Assembly: GCA_942490925.1 (NCBI GenBank)
Contig: CALNYX010000017.1
Span: forward strand, 1,364,001 to 1,428,000
Reading direction: 5' to 3'
Origin: CALNYX01 sp942490925
Lineage (GTDB): Bacteria > Chlamydiota > Chlamydiia > Chlamydiales > JAAKFR01
Length of the DNA stretch: 64,000 bases
Each line of letters starts with the position of its first letter. The stretch's first letter is position 1. Below are positions 25,012 through 33,397 of the stretch, piece after piece. The position numbers and the translations under genes are program-made. The notes beneath the pieces were generated by a model. It had not been told where the DNA came from, searched no databases, and saw only the letters and a list, made by a program, of their open reading frames with translations.

Positions 25012-26416
25012 CGATAGACCCGTTAAACAGATGTTGTACCCCGCAGTTCTCTTTTTACTCGTTGGGCTGCTCATCGGTATTTTCATTTCTATCAACGGTT
25101 TTCTCTTTCCCGATTACTTCTCAGGTGAATATATCCACTTTGGGCGCGTCCGTCCTGTACATGTTGGCACAGTCACAATCTTGTGGCTCCTTTCTGCTGA
25201 TATGGGACTCCTCTACTATTTTGTTCCCCGTCTAGCAGGCACTCCATTATGGAGCTTCAAGCTCGCTTGCGTCACAACAGTCATCTGGTGGGTAAGCGCT
25301 GTGTTGGGTATCTTCTCCTATCCAACAGGTACGAATTTTGGTTGGGAATATGCTGAATTCCCCATGACAATTGGGAAGGGACTGATCCCCATCAAACTGC
25401 TTATGACAATTGGTTGGGTGCTATTTGCTATTAACATCTTTGCCACCATCATGAAGCGGAAGCATAAACAGATGTATGTTTCGCTCTGGTATGCTCTTGG
25501 AACCCTTATTTGGACCTCTATTACCTTTGTGGTTGGTAACTTTCTCATCTTGCTTGTCCCCTATGGAATTTCACGGGTTAACACGAGTTTTTTCTATGTT
25601 CACAACCTTGTCGGCTTGATTTTTACTCCGATGGGTCTTGCCATTGCCTACTACTTCATTCCCAAAATTTCCAAGACACCGATCTACAGTCATCGCTTGT
25701 CGATGGTTGGATTTTGGTCGATTGCATTTTTCTATGCCTGGATCGGTGCGCATCATATGTTGCATGGACCCGAGTCACAGTGGTTACAAACAACGAGCAT
25801 TATCTTTTCGATGTGGTTAATCATTCCAGTTTGGACCGTAGTGACCAATTTATTTGGAACGGTGAAACGTGGCTGGGAGATGTATAGTAAAAGTGCTCCA
25901 TTGCGCTTTTTAACCATGGGAGTCGCGTTCTACCTGATCGTCTGTTTGCAAGGCTCTTTGCAATCGTTGCGCAACGTGAATGAGGTGATCTCAAAAACCG
26001 ATTGGATCATCGGACATGCTCACATGTCACTACTAGGCACATTCAGCTTTTTTGCAATTGGAGGTGTTTACTACGCCATTCCACAAATCACAGGCAAACC
26101 CCTTTGGTCTGAGAGGTTGGCTAACTGGCATTTCACTCTTGCACTTACAGGCTCAGTGCTCATGTTTGTCGTCCTATGGATTGGAGGTTTTCATCAAGGA
26201 CTCATGTGGGCAAATTGGGGCACAGGGACAACCTACTCACAGTTTCATGAAAATCTTAGCCGCGTTCCTTTCTTACTTACCGTTGAAAAGATGTGGTGGT
26301 GGTGGTTTTGGAGAATGATTGGAGGCGTCATCATTTTCATCGGATGCGCTATATTTGCTTTCAATATCTTCAATACCATTATCCTTGATCCTCCTTCAGA
26401 GGAGGGAGACGCATGA
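24992..26416 (+). CDS. ccoN: cbb3-type cytochrome c oxidase subunit I
   Basis: 474-residue catalytic subunit with about 12 helices, reducing O2 to water. RPVHVGTVTILWL carries a low-spin haem ligand; WIGAHHMLHGP holds the CuB histidine pair; GHAHMSLLGTFSFFAIG holds the haem ligands of the last bundle; FFYVHNLVG resembles the YGHN helix. Start 24992 overlaps the cytochrome c gene by 20 nt; ATG 25001 and 25004 are alternatives. High-affinity oxidases of this type suit low oxygen. Confidence 0.92.
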   Translation: MPSMMHDDRPVKQMLYPAVLFLLVGLLIGIFISINGFLFPDYFSGEYIHFGRVRPVHVGTVTILWLLSADMGLLYYFVPRLAGTPLWSFKLACVTTVIWWVSAVLGIFSYPTGTNFGWEYAEFPMTIGKGLIPIKLLMTIGWVLFAINIFATIMKRKHKQMYVSLWYALGTLIWTSITFVVGNFLILLVPYGISRVNTSFFYVHNLVGLIFTPMGLAIAYYFIPKISKTPIYSHRLSMVGFWSIAFFYAWIGAHHMLHGPESQWLQTTSIIFSMWLIIPVWTVVTNLFGTVKRGWEMYSKSAPLRFLTMGVAFYLIVCLQGSLQSLRNVNEVISKTDWIIGHAHMSLLGTFSFFAIGGVYYAIPQITGKPLWSERLANWHFTLALTGSVLMFVVLWIGGFHQGLMWANWGTGTTYSQFHENLSRVPFLLTVEKMWWWWFWRMIGGVIIFIGCAIFAFNIFNTIILDPPSEEGDA

Positions 26417-27645
26417 AAAAACTTGAATGGTCAGCCATCTGGACAGTCATCGGTGTGATCATTCTGTTTGCTTCTGCTATTTTTGTGACCCTATGGGCTC
26501 CAAGGCATATCGATCCCAGTTGGCAACAGGCCTCTAGCACTTATCAAGTGCAGATGTATGAAGTTTCAGATCCTAACGTCTATATCAGCACCTCGAATCC
26601 AGGCGGCTGGGGATTACAATATGTCTATCACTTGCAAAGCGGCCAAACATTGCATGCATTTCAAGAGAGTGAAACAGTGCGTATTTTGGCTTCTAAGGAA
26701 CTTGAGCCTTATGTAACGCGCCTTGGAGATCCCGACTTAAAGTTGACTTCCAAAGTCCTTTTACTCCGTCAACCCGCTTCACAAGCGGATGAAAAATCTT
26801 TTCGCAAAAAGCTGGAAGGTGATTTGCATTACGAAGTTCTTGAGCTCTATGACCCGCAAAAAGAGCAGGCATTTGCGGTGACTGAAACAGATGGTGTGAT
26901 TGAAAACTGGGCAGAGGGAAATTTCAAGCTTCTAGGAGCTCAACCCTCCTACTACACAGAGCATGGTGTCATCTATATCAACAATCCCAAAGAGTATCGC
27001 GTCACCAAAACTGTTTTCCAAGGCGACCCTTACTGGCTCTATGATGAGAATGGAGAGCCGATTACAGATCTGCCTGAATTGAAGGGGGGAAGACAGGGCT
27101 TCTTATCTCGCCAAAGCCTCATCAAGATGGGTGAAGACATCTATCGGGTAGAAGGGTGTTGGTATTGCCATACAGATCAGACGCGCACACTCATTCAAGA
27201 TACCGTTCTCAATGGAGCTCCAGACTATCCTGCGCCACCTTCTGCAGCCAATGAATACATTTATCAGCGCGTTACATTTCCAGGGACAAGACGGATTGGG
27301 CCTGACATTTCTCGTGTTGGGATTAAAAGACCACACAGGGACTGGCACCAATCACATTTTTGGTCACCCAAATCAGAGAGTAAAGGGAGTGTGATGCCAG
27401 CTTTTGGACATTTCTTTGATAATGACCCGACTGGAACAGCGCGTAACCCTTACGGCGTGCCGAATTACAAGTTTGAGGCAATTTTCCAATATCTGATGAC
27501 AAAAGGAACGCGCATGTTGCCTCCAACGCAAGCCTGGTGGCTTGGTAAGGATCCAATTCAGACAATCGACATTATTGAGGGAAAACCTCTAAAAAATGCG
27601 CACATGGAATCTAGCATCGATCTTTCCAATAAGGTTCCAAAATGA
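26413..27645 (+). CDS. ccoO: cbb3-type oxidase mono-haem subunit with large insertion
   Basis: 410 residues, against the usual 200-260 for CcoO. The N-terminal helix is near 9-28. Residues from about 45 to 215 are an insert with mixed strand/helix pattern and no motif I recognise. The CcoO core follows: LIKMGEDIYRVEGCWYCHTDQTRTL (haem c motif CWYCH), RRIGPDISRVG, HFWSPKSESKGSVMPAF with the axial Met, and a C-terminal FEAIFQYLMTKGTRM. Start overlaps ccoN by 4 nt. Confidence 0.85.
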   Translation: MKKLEWSAIWTVIGVIILFASAIFVTLWAPRHIDPSWQQASSTYQVQMYEVSDPNVYISTSNPGGWGLQYVYHLQSGQTLHAFQESETVRILASKELEPYVTRLGDPDLKLTSKVLLLRQPASQADEKSFRKKLEGDLHYEVLELYDPQKEQAFAVTETDGVIENWAEGNFKLLGAQPSYYTEHGVIYINNPKEYRVTKTVFQGDPYWLYDENGEPITDLPELKGGRQGFLSRQSLIKMGEDIYRVEGCWYCHTDQTRTLIQDTVLNGAPDYPAPPSAANEYIYQRVTFPGTRRIGPDISRVGIKRPHRDWHQSHFWSPKSESKGSVMPAFGHFFDNDPTGTARNPYGVPNYKFEAIFQYLMTKGTRMLPPTQAWWLGKDPIQTIDIIEGKPLKNAHMESSIDLSNKVPK

Positions 27646-27830
27646 TTGATAGTACAGGAGCTTATGGATTTTATTTGCATTATGCCTGCCTTTTTCTTTT
27701 TCTAATTGGTGCTCTGAGCGTATTTATTTATTTGGCATGTAAAGGGCGACTTGATATGAATGAAGATCCAAAATATCATGTCTTTGATGAGGAGCTAGAG
27801 GATGAGCGAGGAAATTCCTCCGACAGATGA
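27642..27830 (+). CDS. CcoQ-position, CcoS-like small membrane protein (second)
   Basis: 62 residues: one helix (CLFLFLIGALSVFIYLAC) then KGRLDMNEDPKYHVFDEELED. It sits where ccoQ normally lies, but the tail matches the CcoS-like peptide encoded at 19585-19734 (both KG[QR]...KY.VF..E...D). It overlaps ccoO by 4 nt and the CcoP-like gene by 29 nt. Likely an assembly factor or a small subunit of the oxidase. Confidence 0.6.
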   Translation: MIDSTGAYGFYLHYACLFLFLIGALSVFIYLACKGRLDMNEDPKYHVFDEELEDERGNSSDR

Positions 27831-28014
27831 GAAAAAAATCCCCCTATTTTTGTACATCACTTATGTCGTGGTGTTGTTATGGGGACTGTGGGCTTTCTAT
27901 GCCTACTGGAATGGCTCTCAAGGTTTTTTAGGGCATGGTTATTGGCGCCCCTTGCAAAAAGCCGCAGCAACTACGTATCCATTTGAGAAAAAGAGTCCAC
28001 ATCTACACTCTTAA
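27802..28014 (+). CDS. CcoP N-terminal domain-like protein without haem
   Basis: 70 residues. One helix (LYITYVVVLLWGLWAFYAYW) followed by HGYWRPLQKAAATTYPF, resembling the GYWQQLQKAANTT segment of CcoP or related cbb3 subunits. No CxxCH, whereas standard CcoP carries two haems. Last gene of the cluster. The missing haem domains may be provided by the seven-haem cytochrome upstream. ATG at 27802 inside the previous gene. Confidence 0.6.
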   Translation: MSEEIPPTDEKKIPLFLYITYVVVLLWGLWAFYAYWNGSQGFLGHGYWRPLQKAAATTYPFEKKSPHLHS

Positions 28015-28123
28015 TACACTGACCTGTTTGCCAAAGTGAAAAAGAGCTCTCTCTCCGCAAAGAGTAAAATACCGTTGAGAGCAGCTATGGTGTCACTATC
28101 GCAAGCATGGCAAAAAAATAAGT

Positions 28124-28813
28124 TCAACTCTTAGAGAATTTTGCATAAAGAATTGTCGACTCATAAAGTAGCATGAGAGGCAAAGCTAGAAGCAATTGAG
28201 AAAGGACATCAGGAGGCGTCAGAATTGCTGCCAGGATGAAGATTGCGAGAATGACATAGCGCCTACCCTTTGCAAGTAGAGAGGCGCTTAAAAGTCCAAA
28301 ATGAACGAGAATCAGTAGGGCAACAAAGAGTTCAAAGGCGAGACCATGTGCAAGAAGCAGCGAGAGTACAAATTGCAGAGTTTTCGAAAAACTCCAGAGG
28401 TTAAGGCCTAGGGGCGCGTTGAAACGGACAAAGAAATCGATCACCAGTGGGAGTGATACGAAATAGGCAAACAGGACACCTCCAGTGACAAAAAGAGATG
28501 AGAGAAAAAGAAAGGGAAAGATGAGTTTTTTCTCGTTTGAATGTAAAGCGGGAAGAAGAAATTGCACAATCATGTAAAGCCAAATTGGAGAAGTTGCAAT
28601 GAGCGCTGCCCAAAATGAGACTTTAAGTGCTGAGGTGAAACCCTCGATTGGATTGAGGAAGACTAAATTTTCATGGACAGGGGCCAGCACCAAACCGAGC
28701 AGTTGGCGGTGGAAAATCAGGGCTATGAGGAAACCAAAAAAAAGAACACCTCCAATCCGAATAAGGGTTTTCCTTAGGATTGCAAGGTGTTCCCAGAAGG
28801 TAAGGTCAGTCAT
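28124..28813 (-). CDS. tatC: Sec-independent translocase subunit TatC
   Basis: 229-residue, six-helix membrane receptor for twin-arginine signal peptides. N-terminal TFWEHLAILRKTLI and the last-helix motif LTPPDVLSQLLLALPLMLLYE are conserved TatC features. Starts 17 nt after the tatA stop. Convergent with the oxidase cluster; 28015-28123 holds no gene. The Rieske protein in this window is a visible Tat substrate. Confidence 0.93.
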   Translation of the reverse strand: MTDLTFWEHLAILRKTLIRIGGVLFFGFLIALIFHRQLLGLVLAPVHENLVFLNPIEGFTSALKVSFWAALIATSPIWLYMIVQFLLPALHSNEKKLIFPFLFLSSLFVTGGVLFAYFVSLPLVIDFFVRFNAPLGLNLWSFSKTLQFVLSLLLAHGLAFELFVALLILVHFGLLSASLLAKGRRYVILAIFILAAILTPPDVLSQLLLALPLMLLYESTILYAKFSKS

Positions 28814-28830
28814 CTGCTAAAACCACTGAT

Positions 28831-28998
28831 TTATTTATCAGGGGTTTCTTTCTTGTCATCTTCAATGATGCCTTGAGAAGCCTTCTTGAATTCGCGCAAA
28901 CCTTTTCCAAGGTTTTTTGCAAATTCGGGAAGCTTCTTTCCTCCGAAAAGGACCAGAACAACCATTAAGATAACAATCAGCTCCCAACCACCAATCAT
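28831..28998 (-). CDS. tatA: Twin-arginine translocase subunit TatA
   Basis: 55 residues, too short for many gene finders. Typical layout: short N-terminal helix (WELIVILMVVLVLFGGKKLPEFAKNLG) followed by an amphipathic helix and an acidic/basic tail. The FGGKKLPE hinge is diagnostic. Its ATG overlaps the stop of the CT584-like gene (ATGA), so it is translated from that transcript. No separate TatB is seen. Confidence 0.93.
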   Translation of the reverse strand: MIGGWELIVILMVVLVLFGGKKLPEFAKNLGKGLREFKKASQGIIEDDKKETPDK

Positions 28999-29537
28999 AG
29001 TGCTAGTTGTTTGAGTCTTTCACCGATTAGGTTCAACTCTTTCTTGAATTTATCCAATTCTTCTTTCCCTTTTGGTGCCTTTTCAAACTCCTGCAGACGG
29101 CCCGCAAAGTGTTGCAAAAGGTGCACTGTGTTTTGCGGATCTGAAAGAAAGAGAAACTCTTCTCCGTCAATCCGGCGAATACGATTGAGCAACGCACTCT
29201 CTTCTTGCTGTGTGACGATATCAGAAGTGATGATATTGATGAATTCACCACGCTCATAGATCTCTTTTGCCAAGCGAGCAGGGATTGTAAAGAGTTTGAT
29301 GATCTCTTCTAAAATCTCCTGATGCTTCTCATTTGCCAAGTTCCCTTTGATCTGACCTGTGAGTAGAGTCTCAAACAGATAGTTAGCAAGATCTTGGTTT
29401 TGGTTGGTGCATGTGAGAATCACATTTTGCAATTCGCGAAACGTAGAGCGTGTGATGTTCATCGCAAAGATCCGCTTGAGATGTCCTTCAAATAGGGTCA
29501 AAATGCGATCATCTAAACTGACCATTTGTGCTGTCAT
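28995..29537 (-). CDS. CT584-like protein (type III secretion-linked family)
   Basis: 180 residues. Aligns clearly with remembered C. trachomatis CT584: FEGHLKRIFA...STFRELQNVI near the N-terminus and AKEIYERGEFINIITSDIVTQQE in the middle. CT584 has been studied as a possible needle-tip or adaptor protein of the chlamydial type III apparatus; that role is not settled. No signal peptide. Overlaps the pGP6-like gene by 4 nt upstream and tatA by 4 nt downstream. Confidence 0.85.
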   Translation of the reverse strand: MTAQMVSLDDRILTLFEGHLKRIFAMNITRSTFRELQNVILTCTNQNQDLANYLFETLLTGQIKGNLANEKHQEILEEIIKLFTIPARLAKEIYERGEFINIITSDIVTQQEESALLNRIRRIDGEEFLFLSDPQNTVHLLQHFAGRLQEFEKAPKGKEELDKFKKELNLIGERLKQLAL

Positions 29538-30247
29538 TTTACTAATCCTTTTAGTGTATTAAGTTGTTGTGAAATAAGTTTTTTCTGGTCATCAGACAAG
29601 TGAGCAGAAGAGGCCGCTTCAATCAGGCGATTGAGAGCTTTGATTAACCCCTCACCAACGTTTTCACGTCGTTTGTCTGTTTCATTTAAAGGGAATGTTG
29701 TACGAATCAAAGAGATCATCTGCTGCTTGGTCTCTCCTTTGTAGTTCCGCACGATTTCCTCTTTCTTTTCGAGCTCACCATCTCGACTAGCTAATGTATA
29801 AACAGCCTGCCTAGGCATTGACTCAACTTGTGCGCGCAGTTGTTGTGGCACTTGAGAGTAAAAATCGAAATATTGAAGAAAATTGTAAGGTGTTTGGCGG
29901 TTGCCATAAGTTGTCATCAACCAAGCTGTAAATGCTCCCTCACGATATTTCTTCAAAATCGTTTGGGCTCGCTTGATCCGCTCACCATGTAAAATAGCAG
30001 CTTGGTTAGTGATTGCTTTCACTTCACGCGTGACAGCAATCAGGTCATCTAAATCGTCATCAAGAGCACTCTCTTCTTGAGTATATTTTTCAAGAATATG
30101 AGAGAGTTCAGCGCGCTCTTTTTCTCCAAAATCACCCATTCGAAACTGACCTGAAAAGACCGCAAGATCTCTTTCGGGTTCGTCTTCTTTGGGCTTCTCT
30201 TTTCTCTTCAAGAAACGGTCTTGTAACATCGTAGTGAGCTTGGCCAT
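29534..30247 (-). CDS. pGP6-D/CT583-like protein
   Basis: 237 residues. Resembles plasmid protein pGP6-D and its chromosomal paralogue CT583: the segments around ILHGERIKRAQTILKKYREG, FTAWLMTTYGNRQTPYNFLQYF and PRQAVYTLASRDGELEKK correspond to conserved blocks of pGP6-D. A chromosome or plasmid maintenance role is assumed in Chlamydia. There the ParA-like CT582 lies between thrS and CT583; here no parA is present and thrS is only 110 nt upstream. Confidence 0.82.
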   Translation of the reverse strand: MAKLTTMLQDRFLKRKEKPKEDEPERDLAVFSGQFRMGDFGEKERAELSHILEKYTQEESALDDDLDDLIAVTREVKAITNQAAILHGERIKRAQTILKKYREGAFTAWLMTTYGNRQTPYNFLQYFDFYSQVPQQLRAQVESMPRQAVYTLASRDGELEKKEEIVRNYKGETKQQMISLIRTTFPLNETDKRRENVGEGLIKALNRLIEAASSAHLSDDQKKLISQQLNTLKGLVK

Positions 30248-30357
30248 ATCAGTATCATCTCGTTAAAGGTTCATTTGTAGAGGCGCCTTTGACTATGTCG
30301 CGGCTTTACAGTCTTGAGGGAAATGTAACATATCACCATTTTTTCAAGAAGGAATTT

Positions 30358-32253
30358 TCATCCTTTGCGGAGGCTCTTCTCTTGTTGGATCTTAGAAATA
30401 AAAGCATCTAGCGCCATCTCGCCATGGACAACGTTATCGCGGCTGCGCAGTGAAATTGTTTGATTTTCCACTTCTTTATCCCCAATGGTGAGCATGTAGT
30501 TAACCTGTTCGAGCTGAGCGAGTCGAATTTTTTTGCTGACAGACTCGTGACTCTCATCGATTTCACAATGAAAATCACTCAAAGCTTCTCCAAGCTTACG
30601 AGAGTATTCAAGGTGACGATCCGCAACTGGAATGATGCGCACTTGTCTTGGGCTGAGCCAGAAGGGAAACTTCCCGCCAAAGTGTTCAATCAAGATTCCT
30701 AAGAAGCGTTCAATTGAACCGTAAAGCGCGCGATGAATCATGATGGGGCGTGAGCGATTACCCTCTCGGTCAACATACTCCAAATCGAAACGCTCAGGAA
30801 GCGCCATGTCGAGTTGAATGGTTCCACACTGCCAAGTACGTCCAATTGCGTCGCGGATATGCAGATCGATTTTAGGACCATAAAATGCGCCTTCTCCTTC
30901 GCTGATCACGTATGGCTTTTCGCTACGGTCAAGTGCGTTTTTGAGAGCAAGAGTTGCATGCTCCCACTGCTCATCTGTCCCGATTGTATCTTCATCAGGA
31001 CGAGTCGAAAGTTCTAAATGATAGTCCAAACCAAAAACAGAATAGATCTCATCAACCAGCTGGAGTACGCGTAAGATCTCATCTTCAATTTGCTCTGATT
31101 CCATAAAGATATGCGCATCATCTTGGTGAAAGCTGCGCACGCGCATCAATCCTGAAAGGGCACCAGAAGCTTCGTGGCGATGAACCAGTCCAATCTCTGC
31201 AATCCGCAGAGGAAATTCGCGATAACTGTGCATTTCTGAGCGGTAAAGCAACATGCAGCCAGGACAATTCATAGGCTTGATCGCAAACTCACGCTCTTCA
31301 ATCGCTGAGGTGTACATGTTTTGGCGGTAATTTTCCCAGTGACCCGACTTCTCCCAAAGCTCACGGCGCATCATCACAGGCGTTTTGATCTCGAGATAGC
31401 CGGCTCTTCGATGACACTCATGCCAAAAATCTAAGAGTGCCTGCCACACAAGCATCCCCTTTGGATGAATGAATGGCATGCCTGGAGCCTCTTCATTGTG
31501 AGAAAAAATTCCAAGTTTTGGACCGAGTATTTTATGGTCCCGTTTTTTAGCTTCTTCAAGTTGACGGAGATATTCACGTAAGAGCTTTTTGTCAGGAAAT
31601 GTGACAGCGTAAATGCGAGTGAGCATCTCACGGTTGCTATCGCCACGCCAGTAAGCACCAGAAGTTTTCAACACTTTCAAAGCGCGTACTTTTCCAAGAT
31701 TGGGAATGTGCGGACCGCGGCAAAGGTCGTAAAACTCACCTTGGCGATAAGCTGTCATCTCAACATCCTCAAATCCTTCGATCAACTCTGATTTATAAGG
31801 GTTATTGCTAAAGGCCTGTAAAGCAGCTTTTCTGTTAGCCAAAACCTCACGTTCTGGCTTGTAATTCTGCTTGACAATCGCTTCCATCTCTTTTTCGATT
31901 TTTCCAAAATCTTCATCTGAGATGTGTAAGTTGGCAAAGTCATAATAGAAACCTGTTTGAATCGGTGGGCCGATCGTTGGCTGAGCATCTGGCCAGAGAC
32001 GAAGGACAGCTTGAGCCAAGATGTGCGCAGAGCTATGCCAGTAGATCTCTTGTCCCTCAGGATCACTAAAGTTCCAAAGACGCACCTCATCACCCTCTTT
32101 CAGCGCATGTGAAAGATCAACAGACTTTCCGTTGACGCAAGCAGCGAGCGCTTGGTCAGGAGCGGTTTGATTGAGCTGTTTGGCGAGATCTTCCGCCGTG
32201 CTCCCTTCAGGAAGCTCAACCATCTTTTCTTTAATACGAACAGTAATTCCCAT
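30358..32253 (-). CDS. thrS: Threonyl-tRNA synthetase
   Basis: Class II aminoacyl-tRNA synthetase, 631 residues from the ATG at 32253 (the open frame extends to 32322 but that part is not ThrS-like). Domains in order: TGS (about 1-60), editing SAD domain (HSSAHILAQAV), catalytic core with NCPGCMLLY, the class II motif 2 segment RVRSFHQDDAHIF and motif 3 segment IHRALYGSIERFLGILIEH, then the anticodon-binding domain. Zn ligands are conserved. Divergent from gmd; 32254-32320 has only weak promoter-like sequence. Confidence 0.96.
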   Translation of the reverse strand: MGITVRIKEKMVELPEGSTAEDLAKQLNQTAPDQALAACVNGKSVDLSHALKEGDEVRLWNFSDPEGQEIYWHSSAHILAQAVLRLWPDAQPTIGPPIQTGFYYDFANLHISDEDFGKIEKEMEAIVKQNYKPEREVLANRKAALQAFSNNPYKSELIEGFEDVEMTAYRQGEFYDLCRGPHIPNLGKVRALKVLKTSGAYWRGDSNREMLTRIYAVTFPDKKLLREYLRQLEEAKKRDHKILGPKLGIFSHNEEAPGMPFIHPKGMLVWQALLDFWHECHRRAGYLEIKTPVMMRRELWEKSGHWENYRQNMYTSAIEEREFAIKPMNCPGCMLLYRSEMHSYREFPLRIAEIGLVHRHEASGALSGLMRVRSFHQDDAHIFMESEQIEDEILRVLQLVDEIYSVFGLDYHLELSTRPDEDTIGTDEQWEHATLALKNALDRSEKPYVISEGEGAFYGPKIDLHIRDAIGRTWQCGTIQLDMALPERFDLEYVDREGNRSRPIMIHRALYGSIERFLGILIEHFGGKFPFWLSPRQVRIIPVADRHLEYSRKLGEALSDFHCEIDESHESVSKKIRLAQLEQVNYMLTIGDKEVENQTISLRSRDNVVHGEMALDAFISKIQQEKSLRKG

Positions 32254-32320
32254 AATAAGAGAAAGAATCTTATACAAAAGCGGTTGAAAAGAAAAGCGCA
32301 AAGATTCAGAATCGCCTCTC

Positions 32321-33397
32321 ATGAGACAAAAAACTGCTCTTATTACAGGGATTACGGGTCAAGATGGCGCTTATTTAGCAGAATTTCTGCTTGAAAAAGG
32401 GTATGCTGTTCATGGGATTGCCCGTCGCAGTTCGACTCCTAACACCAGCCGTATTCAAGCTCTTCTTGCTGATGGATTGACGCTTCATTTGGGCGATTTG
32501 ACAGACGCCAATAGCCTTTTTCAAATATTGGCAAAAACAGAGCCTGATGAAATCTATAATTTGGCTGCGCAAAGCGATGTGGCAGTCTCTTTTGAAAATC
32601 CTGAATATACAGCCAATGTCAATGGCTTGGGGACCATTCGAATTTTAGAGGGGCTTCGCACCCTTGGATTGAAAAGTCGCTTTTACCAGGCCTCGACATC
32701 TGAGCTTTATGGACTTGTACAGCAAGTTCCTCAAACAGAGAAAACACCTTTTTACCCTCGTTCTCCCTATGCGGTTTCGAAGCTATATGCTTATTGGATG
32801 ACAGTGAATTATCGTGAATCCTACGATTTTTTTGCTTGCAATGGTATTCTCTTCAATCACGAATCTCCAAAACGGGGCGAGAACTTTGTCACACGCAAAA
32901 TCACCCGAGCTCTTGGAAAAATCATGGTTGGACTTCAGGATTGCCTCTATCTGGGTAACCTCGATGCAAAACGTGATTGGGGGCATACGCGCGACTTTGT
33001 CGAAATGCAGTGGTTGATTATGCAGCAAGAGAAGCCAGATGATTATGTCATTGCAACGGGCAAACAGCACTCTGTACGTGACTTCGTGACACTTGCAACT
33101 AAAAAACTTGGGATCACCCTTCGATTTGAGGGGCAGGGAATTACTGAGCGAGGCATCATCGAATCGATTGACTCCTCTTATCCACATACACTTTGTCCTG
33201 GAACAACGATTGTTACTGTTGACCCCCGTTTCTTTCGCCCTGCAGAAGTTGATACCCTGCTTGGAGATGCAACGAAAGCCCATGAAAAACTTGGCTGGAA
33301 ACCTAAGATCTCTTTTGAGCAGCTTGTTAGCGAGATGGCTCATGAAGATTTTTTGCTCGCTAAGCAAGAGGCGCGCCTTGAAGAGGTGCTTGCTTGA
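32321..33397 (+). CDS. gmd: GDP-mannose 4,6-dehydratase
   Basis: 358-residue short-chain dehydrogenase making GDP-4-keto-6-deoxymannose, precursor of GDP-fucose, GDP-rhamnose or similar sugars. GITGQDGAYLAE (NADP site), STSELYG, YPRSPYAVSKLYAYW (catalytic Tyr/Lys), FNHESPKRGENFVTRK and NLDAKRDWGHTRDFVE are all family hallmarks. First gene of a four-gene sugar cluster with manC at its end. No reductase/epimerase for the next step is seen in the window. Confidence 0.95.
   Translation: MRQKTALITGITGQDGAYLAEFLLEKGYAVHGIARRSSTPNTSRIQALLADGLTLHLGDLTDANSLFQILAKTEPDEIYNLAAQSDVAVSFENPEYTANVNGLGTIRILEGLRTLGLKSRFYQASTSELYGLVQQVPQTEKTPFYPRSPYAVSKLYAYWMTVNYRESYDFFACNGILFNHESPKRGENFVTRKITRALGKIMVGLQDCLYLGNLDAKRDWGHTRDFVEMQWLIMQQEKPDDYVIATGKQHSVRDFVTLATKKLGITLRFEGQGITERGIIESIDSSYPHTLCPGTTIVTVDPRFFRPAEVDTLLGDATKAHEKLGWKPKISFEQLVSEMAHEDFLLAKQEARLEEVLA

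Noticed and set aside
30248..30357. A parA-like gene between thrS and the pGP6-like gene, as in Chlamydia
   Set aside because: The gap is only 110 nt and has no open frame of that kind; the gene is absent here.
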